From assembly GCA_023014485.1 (NCBI GenBank), contig JAJOZX010001568.1:764351-828350 (forward strand): DNA of 64,000 nucleotides, given 5' to 3'. Source of the stretch: Bathynomus jamesi (Eukaryota; Arthropoda; Malacostraca; Isopoda; Cirolanidae). The number at the start of each line of letters is the position of its first letter. Within the stretch, counting starts at the first letter, position 1. Positions 43,200 to 54,751 of this stretch are shown piece after piece. Both the position numbers and the translations under genes were made by a program. The notes beneath the pieces are model-generated. The model did not search any database. It had not been told where the DNA came from and saw nothing but the letters and a program-made list of their open reading frames with translations.

Positions 43200-44455
43200 G
43201 CATTGGTTTTCTGCGAGTATGTAGAGGATTACGGCATTTGGAAGAGTGGAGTCCATGGTGTAGTGGTTATCGCGTCTGACCGGCAATCGGAAGATCCGGG
43301 TTCGATTCCCAGGTGGTACTTCATTTTTTCATTTGTTGTTTTCTCTTTCTCGTCTTGCGCGGAATATCTCCTATACAAGCGTCGTTCTTTACGTTATTTA
43401 TACTGCGTGTTCTTTGCAGTTGAATATATAATGTACGGCAAGCGGGAGGTGCCCCTTGGGGCATTGGTTTCTGCGAGTAGTAGAGGAATTACGGCATTTG
43501 GAAGAGTGGAGTCCATGGTGTAGTGGTTATCGCGTCTGACCGGCAATCGGAAGATCCCGGGTTCGATTCCCAGGTGGTACTTCATTTTTTCATTTGTTGT
43601 TTTCTCTTTCTCGTCTTGCGCGGAATATCTCCTATACAGCGTCGTTCTTTACGTTATTTATACTGCGTGTTCTTTGCAGTTGAATGTATATAATGTTACG
43701 GCAAGCGGGAGGTGCCCCCTTGGGGGCATGGTTTCTGCGAGTATGTAGAGGAATTACGGCATTTGGAAGAGTGAGTCCATGGTGTAGTGGTTATCGCGTC
43801 TGACCGGCAATCGGAAGATCCCGGGTTCGATTCCCAGGTGGTACTTCATTTTTTCATTTGTTGTTTTCTCTTTCTCGTCTTGCGCGGAATATCTCCTATA
43901 CAAGCGTCGTTCTTTACGTTATTTATACTGCGTGTTCTTTGCAGTTGAATGTATATAATGTTACGGCAAGCGGGAGGTGCCCCCTTGGGGCATTGGTTTC
44001 TGCGAGTATGTAGAGGAATTACGGCATTTGGAAGAGTGGAGTCCCATGGTGTAGTGGTTATCGCGTCTGACCGGCAATCGGAAGATCCCGGGTTTCGATT
44101 CCCAGGTGGTACTTCATTTTTTCATTGTTGTTTTCTCTTTCTCGTCTTGCGCGGAATATCTCCTATACAAGCGTCGTTCTTTACGTTATTTATACTGCGT
44201 GTTCTTTGCAGTTGAATGTATATAATGTTACGGCAAGCGGGAGTGCCCCCTTGGGGCATTGGTTTCTGCGAGTATGTAGAGGAATTACGGCATTTGGAAG
44301 AGTGGAGTCCTGGTGTAGTGGTTATCGCGTCTGACCGGCAATCGGAAGATCCCGGGTTCGATTCCCAGGTGGTACTTCATTTTTTCATTTGTTGTTTTCT
44401 CTTTCTCGTCTTGCGCGGAATATCTCCTATACAAGCGTCGTTCTTTTACGATATA
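43200..44455 (+). repeat. tRNA-headed SINE array, right arm (five plus-strand units)
   Basis: Mirror of the left arm. Heads lie at about 43243-43314, 43508-43580, 43770-43841, 44034-44111 and 44307-44376, with unit spacing 259-267 bp. A tRNA-like fold is possible: a 5-bp anticodon stem TCTGA/TCGGA closes a 7-nt loop CCGGCAA. The loop has C where U33 is expected, and the T-stem is imperfect, so these are SINE or tRNA-pseudogene units rather than ordinary tRNA genes. Small ORFs across the array are repeat artefacts. Confidence 0.88.
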
Positions 44456-44469
44456 ATATATATATACAA

Positions 44470-44690
44470 ATGTTCAGGATCGAGCTGCGTTTAACCCCTC
44501 TGCAGCATCCCGCATCATTTGGGGACTTTTACGGTACAGTACCTATTCATCTATCAAACAAAAGAAAAATGAACAGCTGGGTGAGCTGCACGCTGCTTGC
44601 TCACGACAGAAATTTAACCAAGAGCTGATGAATTCGCAGTCATGATACTGACCACTACACACCGATTGAATTATATATACCTTTCAACCT
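44470..44690 (-). repeat. tRNA-derived SINE, second family
   Basis: On the minus strand it reads GGTGTGTAGTGGTCAGTATC (A-box-like), then CTCTTGGTTAAATTTCTGTC and CCCAGCTGTTCATTTTTC. The tail is related to the SINE at 13801-13934. The left part, with CTCTGCAGCATCCCGCATCA, also occurs in similar form near 22055 and 13500. Confidence 0.55.
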
Positions 44691-44792
44691 TTCAAATGTT
44701 CCGTGTGATGATGATGATTCCTCATTCACGAAGGTCAAGCTTGTCGTCCCTTCCCTCCTCTCGAGTTGGCCTGTGAAGTAGAGAGTTGGTTT

Positions 44793-44795
<3 letters not shown>

Positions 44796-44832
<37 letters not shown>

Positions 44833-44862
44833 GTATACTATATGAGAGAGAGAGAGAGAGAA
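44796..44862. repeat. (TA)n and (GA)n microsatellites
   Basis: (TA)n at 44796-44841 followed by GAGAGAGAGAGAGAGA at 44846-44862, about 270 bp upstream of the TipE-like start codon. Confidence 0.9.
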
Positions 44863-45011
44863 TTGTTTCTACTATATAACAGTATTGAAACATTTACATT
44901 ATGGATTATGAGTTAATGTTTAAATTATGGTTTAGTAAACCCTGAATTTAATATTACTTTTCAGTGTCTTTTCTATATGAAAGTAATTTATCTTAAACTC
45001 TATTTTTTTTT

Positions 45012-45133
45012 CTTTTTTCAGATTGGAAAAGGCTACTTTTAAAACGCCTCGGCCTAATTTTTTTCAGGAAAATAGCTTACGCTTGAATCGTCAGTATTAA
45101 TAGATAAATTAGAAAAAAGAAGCTAATCGTAAA
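45012..45133 (+). promoter_or_regulatory. 5' UTR with intron acceptor of the TipE-like gene
   Basis: A T-rich tract ending TTTTTTCAG|ATTGG at about 45020, and a second possible acceptor TTTTTTTCAG|GAAAAT at about 45067, precede the start codon. Both imply an upstream non-coding exon, which was not located. No in-frame ATG occurs between the acceptor and 45134 in the reading frame used. Confidence 0.5.
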
Positions 45134-45907
45134 ATGACAGCGAAACCGAATAAGAAAAAGAAAAAGTGTACGGATACTTTGAGGTTTTACCTCACCGCAT
45201 TTTTCATTCTTTTAGCTTCTTTCAGCTCTCTCGCTTTCGTATTTCTCGTTCCTTTCGTCATTGATCCAGGATTTTCGACCCTTTTCGCCGAGTTTGATCC
45301 AGAACCGCTTACTTGCGTCACTGTGGAAACCATTTCTAAGTTCGGAATGACCAACTGTTCGTGGTCGTCTTGTCGAGAAGGCTGCACGCGAGAAATATTT
45401 AAATGTACGCAAATCTATGTCAATTACTTTAGAGAAACTGAACGTCGGTTAGAAGAAAGGAATTTTACTGATCCTGACCAATTAAAAAATATAACATGGC
45501 AGTTCAAGTACGCCAAAATATTTCCGAACGTAAAAGGCTGCGGTTATCCACCACACGTTAACTGCACTATATTTAACAACAAGTACGGGGAATATGGCAC
45601 TACATATCCTTGTTACTATTCTCAGCTTCAGCCAAACGTAACTATAACGCAATTAAACTTAGAAGAAATTAAGCAGAATCTTATCTACGCCATCGTGGTC
45701 CCTTGGGCTTGTTTTATAGCTTCAGTACTTTACCTCCTCGTGACTTACGTCGGAATGAAAAAACCAGATCTGGAATACTCGGACGAACCTCAAGATGTCA
45801 GTTCTAAAGCTTCGAAGGAAGCTTCCAACTATTCACTCAGATCCATCAGTAAAACCATTAACCAAGGGGTGCACAGACTAAGGGGAGATCCGGATGACAA
45901 AGGGTAA
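45134..45907 (+). CDS. tipE: TipE/TEH-family voltage-gated sodium channel auxiliary subunit
   Basis: Predicted 257-residue plasma-membrane protein that modulates insect Para-type sodium channels. It has a short basic cytosolic N-terminus (KKKKK) and TM1 at about residues 17-43 (FILLASFSSLAFVFLVPFVI, the family hallmark). The extracellular loop has eight cysteines (61, 75, 80, 84, 91, 136, 144, 160), including SCREGCTREI and FPNVKGCGYPP. Five N-glycosylation sequons lie at N74, N110, N119, N143 and N168. TM2 is at about 183-206, followed by a 50-residue cytosolic tail. ATG at 45134 follows an acceptor (TTTTTTCAG at 45020) in the leader. The stop TAA lies in G|GTAAGC, a good donor, so a spliced form could carry a different C-terminus. 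The length fits short TEH1-like members better than long Drosophila TipE. Confidence 0.93.
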   Translation: MTAKPNKKKKKCTDTLRFYLTAFFILLASFSSLAFVFLVPFVIDPGFSTLFAEFDPEPLTCVTVETISKFGMTNCSWSSCREGCTREIFKCTQIYVNYFRETERRLEERNFTDPDQLKNITWQFKYAKIFPNVKGCGYPPHVNCTIFNNKYGEYGTTYPCYYSQLQPNVTITQLNLEEIKQNLIYAIVVPWACFIASVLYLLVTYVGMKKPDLEYSDEPQDVSSKASKEASNYSLRSISKTINQGVHRLRGDPDDKG

Positions 45908-46374
45908 GCATTAATACTACTGTAGCGTGGACAAGCTTCTCAAGTAAGTGTTATAACGCACTTTACCCGATTATTGTTCATATAAAGAAGAACGTCCAGT
46001 TTCGGTTGTTTAATTATAATATTTAAACACTTTATATTCGTGCTGCACATCTTTACAGACACCTAGTCTAAATAATGCAAACCGATTATTTTTTATAAAT
46101 TAATGAAAATAATGCGGAAAAACTCGTTTATTTACTTATGTTACATAATACTGTAGATTACAGCTATTAATACATCATCTCTCATGTTGTCGAGTCAGTC
46201 ATCTTTTCATTCATTTGTATGTCCCCATTTCTTTTTTCTTTTTATTATTATGAATTTAACACAGATTTCATGTTTATATAAAAGAGTGTCGTACTTAAGT
46301 TTGATATAATACAATGACCTAATTCTGTGTAAATTTATGCATTTTATGTCGCGTTATATAAATCTTACGCCAAT

Positions 46375-46408
<34 letters not shown>

Positions 46409-46917
46409 ATATATAAATATAATATATATTAAAAGTAAATGGAAGGAAATGATAATAACGTCCGTTGACATGAAAATGCAGTGAAAAAAAATTATTGGAA
46501 TAGAAGTGAAGAAATTTAGTTGGGAGAATTTGATGAATGAAATTAATGTCATTTGTTTTGTTTTGCCTAAAGGCTGTTTGTCTTTTATTAATTATTAAAT
46601 CCAATTCATGACAATATATTACGAAATACATTTGCATCTAAACCACAGTTTGATTCTTGAACGGTTTTGAAAACGAGCTTTTAAAATACCTGAAATCACC
46701 TTTTATTTATTTATAAAGTACCTTTTCATAATAGGATTATTATTTGTAGTAATATGTCACTCGAAGCGATAATTTTCAACGTTTCATCATTTAATCATAT
46801 TCATTTGAATCCAATACAAATTAATAGAGATTTTTTTTTTTCACCGTACGTCGTGTAGAGTAAACAAAGATTTAAAAAAAAGCTTTTCTATAGTTATATC
46901 TTAGGAGGAAGAGTCCT

Positions 46918-46920
<3 letters not shown>
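45908..46920. other. Downstream flank or intron of the TipE-like gene with (TA)n
   Basis: Non-coding AT-rich DNA. 46372-46430 is interrupted (TA)n. If the donor at 45904 is used, this is intron. No obvious downstream coding exon was recognised. Confidence 0.45.
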
Positions 46921-46963
<43 letters not shown>

Positions 46964-47310
46964 GATAGAACTCAGAATGGTCCCCTGAGGTTTTTTTATG
47001 ATGCATAAAGACCGTGCATGGAACAAGGAACTCTTCTGGGAAAATTAAATCCACTATAGTCCGAATAAGTAATGGTAAATGACAAACACTATAGTTTTTT
47101 CTTTTCAAGATATTAGCCCGACGTGGGCAATGGGTCACTCGCGAAGATGCCCAAAAATATATGGTGAGGGAAGCTATATTGTTGGGGCCTCTTTGCGAGT
47201 GATCTGTTGCCCACGTCGGGCTAATATCTTGAAAAGAAAAAAATATAGTGTTTGTCATTTACCATTACTTATTCGGACTATAGTGGAATTAATTTTCCCA
47301 TATATATATA
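46921..47310. mobile_element. Foldback MITE with about 110-bp arms, in (TA)n
   Basis: The arms at about 47040-47150 and 47190-47300 are near-perfect inverted copies (for example GATATTAGCCCGACGTGGGC and its complement), with a spacer of about 45 bp. Outer context is a 40-bp (TA)n tract on the left and a short TATATATA on the right. Overlapping frames in both arms are artefacts of the palindrome. Confidence 0.82.
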
Positions 47311-47903
47311 TAAGACATAAATATAGATGAAATTAAATTTTTGCGAGTTATAAACTCCTTTTTTGTTATTAATGTAAGGGTATAATAAATTATTTTATAA
47401 ATCTGAAAGTAAGTGTGTATTTTCACGCTAGATAATAACTACATTTATCGCATATAATAAAATATTGGTCCAGATTGGTTAAAATAATTTTTTTACTCGC
47501 AATTTACTTAACATTTAAGAGTAATTTTAATTTTTGGCTTTCTGTAGTGACCATACTCGTAATTCTACAGAGAGCACGTGTGAAAGTTAGACTGGCAGGT
47601 ATCTATTTGGAGACTATTCCATCAGTCGGAAATACTGGAGGTAGATGTTGTCCACTTTCGAAATTGTTGGTCACATAAACAAGAGTGAGGGTAGTTGTTG
47701 TTTTGTGTGCTTATTACGGCTTACTGATGTTCTGTTTTATATTTTAGGCGACTATAAAATGCTTTCCAGAGAATTAGTGTTGTATTTCGTATTATTGAAA
47801 TTTTTTGCCGCTTATGGAATTAAGATGCAATTATTTTTATTGTGACTTACAATGAATAACGAGTGTTTCTTTTTATACGTGTATTTTCGACGATGGTATT
47901 TTA

Positions 47904-47950
<47 letters not shown>

Positions 47951-48666
47951 TTTAAATATTACATTCAAATAGTTAACTATAAGCGGAGGCCAAATATAAA
48001 ACAAAACAAATGACTGCAATCGAACTCTCCTTTTCCTCCTCTGACTTTCAAATGAGAAGGCTCAGCCCTTTTTTTTTTTTCTTTTGTCTTATCTTCCTAA
48101 ATCACGTGTGTCGTTTTAGGCGAAGCGCGCTCTGCATTCACCACCGTAAGAAAAAGAAGAAAGAGTAGCGTCAAGGGGAACGGGAATATGAACAACATTT
48201 TAAGTTTTATTAAAGACAGGTATGGTTTGTGAAAAATAAAAACATATCCAGATTCCAGAGCAAAACACTCTGTAGGAATTTTCTGTTTGCATGATATTAA
48301 ACGCCATTTGAATGCTGACGCAGAGCAACCAAAAAGCCTTTATTTTTTAGTACTTAAACTACAATGGGTCCCGCTTTTCAGCATGATCCTCTTTTTCCTC
48401 GTGTTTCCATCAAACTTTTAAGCATGATTAATTCAGCCCATCGTAGCTTTCTGACATTGAATCAGTTTATCGCACTAATTCTATAAAACCACAAAGCATA
48501 CCTGACTTACAGCTATTAACAGCAGTTTATAACTAAAGACAAAAGTGAAAATAAAACGATTATATCGTTTTTCTCTCGTAAAACTTATTTAATTTCGCTT
48601 ATTTTAATTGGCAGTGTTTGGGAATAGGATAAAAAAATGCCAGAACTATATTGCATAGAAACCCTT

Positions 48667-48732
<66 letters not shown>

Positions 48733-49491
48733 ATGTGCGTGTGTGTGTGTGTATATATATTCTTCATTCTCCGGCACAAATCTGCTTTTTATGAAATTCC
48801 TTACACTGGCTGCGATTTGAAATGACAGTTCCAGTTTGGCATCACAGTATGACAAAACCATTAAAAGGATTTATTTTTATTTTTCGTACATTAACTAAGT
48901 GACGTCTTCTGGAACTGTTAACTTCATTTCCAAAATTCTCTGCTATAAAGGAAAAAAAAAACTCTCTCATTCACCCGCACAACAAACACTATTTTTGTAT
49001 TAACAAACTGTATCACAAAATCCCGTTTCCTTTCGTAACACGGTTTATTCATTTTTTGGTTTTTCAGGTCTCTTTCTCTCCTTTCTTGTGAAAATGATTC
49101 GGAAAATGACTTTGACACTTACTATTGATGGGAGGCACAGAGTAAGTGGCTTGGAGTAGGAAAAGTACTTTATAACCCTTTAAATATATAAAGATATTAC
49201 TCAACGTAATAATGAAACTCTTGGGGAAAAATATATATAAAAATCCATTCAAACTCGTTAATTTTGTGAAAAAAAAAACTTTTCGAAACCGTTTATTTAA
49301 ACTGTTTTGCGTAAAAAAGGAAATTGTTCCTTTTCATTATCGGCGTTTTTGAAGACGAAGCTTCGCTTCATACATTAACTACCGAATAGAGAAATAATGT
49401 CAGGATTTAAAGTTACCTTTATATAAATGTGTTACGTTAAGTCTCCCCTTCATACTGCATTAGGACATAGTTAGAAAACGTTTTATAGCAA

Positions 49492-49522
<31 letters not shown>

Positions 49523-50212
49523 TATTTTTTTATTAGAGTCCCGTAGCATCATAATTATTATCCCCATAGATTATAAACCTTTCGGAGAGTAAATACGCAA
49601 GATCGTAAATTTGATTAGTTTTGCAATGAAATACTAATACAAACGCCCCCCAAAAAACTGTAGTAAATAGTTAATGTGAAAATTTATGAATTTTCTTTAT
49701 TAATTAATTAAAGAACCATTGAGTTTCATTCGTTAAGTTGGTTTATGTCTTTAGTAAATAGAAAACAAACTGAGATTTAGTTCACGTAAATATGTATTTA
49801 AATGTTAACAAGCTTCTAAATTTCAAATAATGAATTAAATTAATTATTATTACAATAATAATTATAGTGTACATAATGAATACTGTACGTACAAAATATT
49901 TATTTAAAAACGCATTTAAAATTAGGAATCATTTTACGATTTTAATATTAAGATTTATGGTGCAATTTTTTAACTGAAATTTAGAGGATTTTCAATAGCT
50001 TTCAGGTTGAAATGCATTACAAATAATAATAATAATGCCACATTGTTAATAAGACGATACTATATTTTTAATGGGTTCTGTCAGTCAAGGTCGCAGTAAC
50101 AGTTTCGTACTGTTACAGACGAAAGTAACTGGATTAAAAAAATGTATATTAAATTCATAATGACAATAATGCAATTATGCCGATGAGACTTTTTTGCACT
50201 ATGATGTACCGC
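47311..50212. other. AT-rich non-coding region with microsatellites
   Basis: No gene recognised. It holds (TTA)n at 47900-47950, (TA)n followed by (TG)n at 48667-48752, and (TA)n at 49492-49515. A modest GC rise near 48100-48200 (GGCGAAGCGCGCTCTGCATT) shows no coding frame. It may be intergenic or intronic to the TipE-like gene. Confidence 0.5.
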
Positions 50213-50217
50213 ACGTA

Positions 50218-50449
50218 TATATGAGGCCCTCCGAGGAAGAAGTGACTAAGCGACAAAAGTAAAAAACGCCAGAAAACGCAGTTAAAGTTGTACCGAATTT
50301 GAAAGTGACGTAACTTTTGAACATATTTCGACGAAAGCTCAAACGTTCAAAACTTACGTCACTTTCAAATTTGGTACCATTTTAACCGCGTTTTATGGCA
50401 CTTTTTACTTTTGTCGCTTAGCCAATTCTTCGTAGGAGGGCCTTATATA
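50218..50449. mobile_element. Foldback MITE with about 105-bp arms
   Basis: Left arm GAGGCCCTCCGAGGAAGAAG... with AAGTGACGTAACTTTTGAAC. The right arm is its near complement, ending CTTCGTAGGAGGGCCTTATA. The spacer is about 20 bp. It is flanked by TATATA on both sides, which suits a TA target. Non-coding. Confidence 0.82.
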
Positions 50450-51141
50450 TATTTAATCAAGTAAAATGAAACGATGTGATAAAATTTTAAATATTCGTCT
50501 CGCAAAGCGACGAGAAACATTTTATACGAGTCATTACTTACAAAAGCATTTTATCGTTTATCAATATTATAATATTTACAGTAAAAATAGTTTTCAAATC
50601 TTTCCACAAAAAAAAATCAAATCACGAGTGGTAAAATAAGATTACAGGTTCGATCCATTAAGTTATTTCCTATTTTACTTAATATAACTACTTATAGAAG
50701 TCATTTTAGTTCGATGAAATTGTTTCTCATCATTCTTTTTAACTATCAAAATATATTTTAATTTCTTTGTTGTGAACAGCGGCTCAAAAGTGATTTTTTA
50801 TCATTCATTTTTTTCCGCTCTGCGTTAAGCCCCATTCAAAATAGTCGGAATACGAGTCATTTCGGTAACTGTGGTATGGATAGGTTATGGCTACGAGTGT
50901 AAGCTCATGATCGGAGAAGGTCTTACGAGGCTGCAACAATGCAGTGTTGCGAAGGAAAGGGCGTGCAACATTCACTCCCTTTCCCCTCCCTTTAACACTT
51001 TTTCTCAACTTCTTTATACCTTTTATTGTCGCTATCAAAACCGAAACGACAAATGAAGAAAGAGCGGAAGAAAAAAAAGGAGAAAGAAGGAAGGCACGAA
51101 AGGAAAAATCTTTTATACTTCCAACACATCGAGCTGCATAT
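50450..51141. other. No recognisable gene
   Basis: AT-rich flank. The minus-strand frame at 50805-51167 lacks family motifs and is partly low-complexity (K/R/E-rich on the other strand), so I do not call it. Confidence 0.45.
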
Positions 51142-52055
51142 ACAGGCGTCCAAAAAAATGTATACACACTTTAAATACTTATAAAGGCAGGTGTTTTATT
51201 AAAATACATTTCATTTTCAAAATGTAATAGAATCTACAGACATTATTTAATTGTTTTTCAACGCCTGTTTTTCAAACTGACGTCCGTTCTGGTCCAGGCA
51301 CTGCTGATAACGCGAAGCAATGGAATCGCAAACATCACGAAACATTTCGTTTGTTATTTGTGTGCATTCTCGTTCAATGGCTGCTCTCAATTCAGCGACT
51401 GTTGCAGGTTTTATAGCGTAGACTTTGTCTTTTAAGTATCCCCATAAAAAAAGTCTAGTGGTGTGAGGTCTGGTGAAGGCGGAGGGTATTCTACGAAACC
51501 CCTTCGTCCAATCCACATCCACATCGTGCCAAGTACCACTCGCAATACTCCACTCTTCGGTCCGGATCATCAGCATCTTCATTAATAGCATGGACTATCT
51601 TGGAATGTAACTTTTCATTGACAGCTCTTCAAAATGCGTTGGACAGACGATTCTGAAATTCCTACCTCACGACTCGCTTGCCGCACAGATTTTCTTGGAC
51701 TTTGGTGATACGTTTCCAGTACTCTTTCTTGCTTTGTGGGGCTTGTCGATGTCCGTGGTCTTCGGAACGCTTCTTGTGGACATTCTGAACAGTTCCATCC
51801 ATCGGCTTCAAACTTATCTCTAATTCGAGTGATGGTAAGTCGCGTTGGTGGATCTGTTTGAAACTCCTCCTAAACTGTCTTTGACTTCAACTGCGTTTTC
51901 ACACTTCCAGTAGCATTTTAGAATGAATTTCCTTTGTTCAAAGCTTAGTCTGACTGCCATTATTAATTCTAATGGGTTTAACTTGGAAAGAAAGAAACAT
52001 CAATTGAGCTATCAGCTGTTAAAGTGTGTATACATTTTTTTGGGACGCCCTGTAT
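51142..52055 (-). mobile_element. Mariner-group element, internally degraded (HTH plus C-terminal DDE part)
   Basis: TIRs ACAGGCGTCCAAAAAAATGT and the right complement with AAATGTATACACAC-type arms, TA-flanked. Minus-strand coding starts near 51962 (MAVRLSFEQRKFILKCYWKC). After frameshifts it gives KKRSGRPRT and SPRKSVRQASREVGISESSV at about 51680-51750. Most of the central DDE domain is deleted, leaving the altered [12 protein letters not shown] equivalent (FTRPHTTRLFLWGYLKDKVY) at about 51430-51490 and the C-terminal helix. Same broad family as the DD41D derivative at 41143. Confidence 0.82.
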
Positions 52056-52056
52056 A

Positions 52057-52930
52057 TATCTTGGCGCTCATAAGTATTTGTACGGAGAAATATTTAAGTT
52101 ATATTCGTCCTTATCTTTTGTACCATGCGCAGGATAGCTATGAAGAGTTTACCGTTAGTTTGAAAAATTTAACAAATAACAAAATTAGTTCAACTCCCAA
52201 AATATAATTTAAAATATCAAAGAATTTAAGCAAAATAAAAAATGTTAAAATGCGAAAGTTTTCCTACATTTTACAAAATTATTTAATACTTTGTGTCCAG
52301 CTTAGGCTTGAAGAATTTAACATTTTTATCAGTAGTTGGCTGTTTGTTGATTACAGACTGTTAGCAATTCTGAATTGTAGAATTTTCTCTGAATTTTCAT
52401 GGATGACGGATGACTACATTGTACAAGCCATTAGTAAGCACTGGGATCGTCGTGGTAAAGAACTGTCTACAGATCTTAAGAGATGTTATTTCTGCACACG
52501 AGTCTAGAAAGAGTTATAGGAAGATAGGAGAACTTCGAATTCCATTTACGACAGGTGCTGCAGTTATAAAGAAATGGAAAGGCTTTGCAACAGTCAAAAC
52601 TCTACCAAGGTGTGGGCGACCTTGCAAAATTTCAGAACGTACACCTTGACAGATTGAAAGAATGGCTGCTGTGAATCCACGAGTGACTGCAGGTGGTATT
52701 TACTAAACATTAAGACTACTAAGGTCGATGTCCATCCTCTACTATACGTCGTACATTGAGAAAGAATAGTCTGTATGGAAAGTTGCACGAAGAAAACCCC
52801 TGCTAGGAAAAGAGCTCAAAGAAGCTCGTTTAAACGTACGCCAAGGATCATCAAAATGATGGATTTGCATTATGGAGGCAAGTTCTTTGGAAGACAGAGA
52901 CCAAAATTGAATTTCGGGTACGAACAGCAA
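52057..52930 (+). mobile_element. Tc1-like relic, sister of the 39622 copy, right end missing
   Basis: The left TIR TTGGCGCTCATAAGTATTTG matches the copy at 39622. Plus-strand transposase pieces: an HTH at 52455-52650 (NCLQILRDVISAHESRKSYR, TTGAAVIKKWKGF, RCGRPCKISERTP), then scattered frames to KVARRKPLLGK and RPKLNFG. It stops at a TA tract where a SINE follows. It directly abuts the mariner element at 51142-52055. Confidence 0.8.
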
Positions 52931-52932
52931 CG

Positions 52933-52976
<44 letters not shown>

Positions 52977-52983
52977 ATATAAT

Positions 52984-53402
52984 TTCAACTGCAAAGAACA
53001 CGCAGTATAATTCACGTAAACAACGACGCTTTATAGGAGAACATTCCGCGCAAGATGAGGAGGAACAACGAACAAATGAAAAATGAGGGAACCACCCGGG
53101 AATCGAACCCGGGATCTCCCGATTGCCGGTCAGATATGATAACCACTACACCATGGTCCTCACTCGATCAGAAGTCGCAATTCTCCTACATACGCGCAGA
53201 AACCATGCCCCGAGGGGGGCACCTCCAGCATGCCGCACCTATATATACATTTCAACTGCAAAGAACACGCAGTAAAATTAACGGCAATCGGAAGATCCCG
53301 GGTTCGATTCCCGGTGGTTACCTCATTTTTTCATTTGTTCCGTTCTCCCTCCTCATCTTGCGCGGAATGTTCTCCTATACAAGCGTCGTTCTTTACGTTA
53401 AT
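52984..53402. repeat. Inverted pair of tRNA-headed SINE units
   Basis: A complete minus-strand unit (52984-53272) has the same A/B-box head and GCAAAGAACACGCAGTATAA end as the 41917-44455 array, but is more diverged. It is followed by a plus-strand 3' half (53283-53402, from CGGCAATCGGAAGATCCCGG to GCGTCGTTCTTTACGTTA). This second locus shows the same family in opposite orientations. Confidence 0.82.
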
Positions 53403-53406
53403 ATAT

Positions 53407-53453
<47 letters not shown>

Positions 53454-53457
53454 TAGT

Positions 53458-53590
53458 AGTATGGACCTGTAATAATTGGACCTGAGACCGATCTCTACGT
53501 CCAGATTATATAGTGACTCGTGGTTCGAGTTCCACGTAAAACTGTCGGTCCCCATCGTCATATGACCTTAGATGTTGCGAAGGAGGTTAA
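53458..53590 (+). repeat. SINE fragment, 5S-like/TGGTTCGA family
   Basis: Contains ATAATTGGACCTGAGACCG, a diverged form of the 5S-like segment seen at 55350. ACTCGTGGTTCGAGTTCCAC and AAAACTGTCGGTCCCCATCG follow. The order of modules is the same as in the copy at 55286. Confidence 0.6.
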
Positions 53591-54171
53591 ACAACTCTAC
53601 CATTATTTATTTAATTCTTTCTCGTATTCACCTTTTCTAACTCCTGGTTGCCATGGATACCAGGGAAAAAGAGGAGGGAGTTTTGCATTGTTGTAAAGTC
53701 ACCTCTGATCATGAGCTTTGCAGTTGTACCAGACATCTCAACACACCCATACAACTGGTCAATTTTCATCGGTAGAAAGAGATAATAAACATAAAAGAAA
53801 TTGTAATTTCTAATGTTATACGTATTGCGTGTTCATTGAACGTACAATTAAATTGTTTACTTTGAAGATATATAAGATCTGTTAATTTAGAAGAACTAAA
53901 CTGATTTAAGCTTTATACTATGTTCTGTGAGTACCTCCAAGTCAACGCGTTTCCTACTTATAAAACATGTAGGATAAGGTGGTATCTTTACATTGAAAAT
54001 ATTCTATTATTATTATTATTACATTTATAAAACAAAAGAGAATCGGTGATTCGAGAGAAGCTTGTTAACATACGTAACGTAAATTAATTAATAAATAAAC
54101 TTTAGATTAAATATTTGGTCAGACTCTTGCTTTCTAAACACATTTTATGCATCGTGTTTGCATGCTAGAAA

Positions 54172-54215
<44 letters not shown>

Positions 54216-54751
54216 TATATATTCTGCTTAGATTCAGTTTGCTTCTGTTGAAAATTTAGCAAGTATTTTCTAAGGCTTTAATTCAGTTTGTCTAATTCTT
54301 ACGAAGAGTTTTTTTTTTATATGTAGATTCATACTTGTAAAAAATGAACAGTATTCGAATGTGTCATAAATATTAATATACTGTATTTATTTCCACATTA
54401 ATGACTACCTCTACAAATAATAATAGTAATAATAATAGTGATAAACTAGACACGCTCGTTTCGTTCGCGTCTCCAGAAGCACCACAATCGATTCATACAG
54501 AGCGACGATCGATTTTAGATCCACTTGGAATTCCACTGTACATTTTCTTTTTTCTTTTTTTTTCTTTTTTGTTTCCGCAGCGGAATGTGGTAAAGAATTT
54601 CGGGACCGACTTCACTTTAAAATTGGTTCCGCCTTAGAAGCGAAAACGATGCATGAATTTCATTTGTACGTTCTTATATGACAAACATGATGCGTACTCT
54701 CTCTATTTTCTTATTACGATGCGCATGAAAGCTTCAAGCTGCTATTTTGCA
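53591..54751. other. AT-rich region without a recognised gene
   Basis: (TA)n at 54175-54222. A plus-strand frame at 54401-54637 is Asn/Ser-rich, followed by a poly-Phe stretch. It has no family motif and is not called. Confidence 0.45.

Noticed and set aside
41917..44455. Cluster of ten functional tRNA genes
   Set aside because: A and B boxes are present and a 5-bp stem closes a 7-nt loop, but U33 is replaced by C, the T-stem has a mismatch and each head is part of a longer repeated unit. A SINE or pseudo-tRNA array fits better.
41872..44628. Many 60-130 codon frames repeating VVIASDRQSEDPG and SLSRLARNISYTS
   Set aside because: These are translations of the same SINE unit in both directions and change frame with single-base indels. 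They are not genes.
48585..48861. Frames rich in YIYIYI/THTHTH here and at 46319, 53055, 56064 and 62419
   Set aside because: They are reading through (TA)n and (TG)n microsatellites.
50805..51167. Candidate minus-strand host gene of 120 codons
   Set aside because: No family motif, a low-complexity antisense (K/E-rich) region, and its start overlaps the TIR of the mariner at 51142.
54401..54637. Candidate Asn-rich small protein followed by poly-Phe
   Set aside because: Composition explained by (AAT)n and T-rich tracts. No recognisable domain or supporting splice context.
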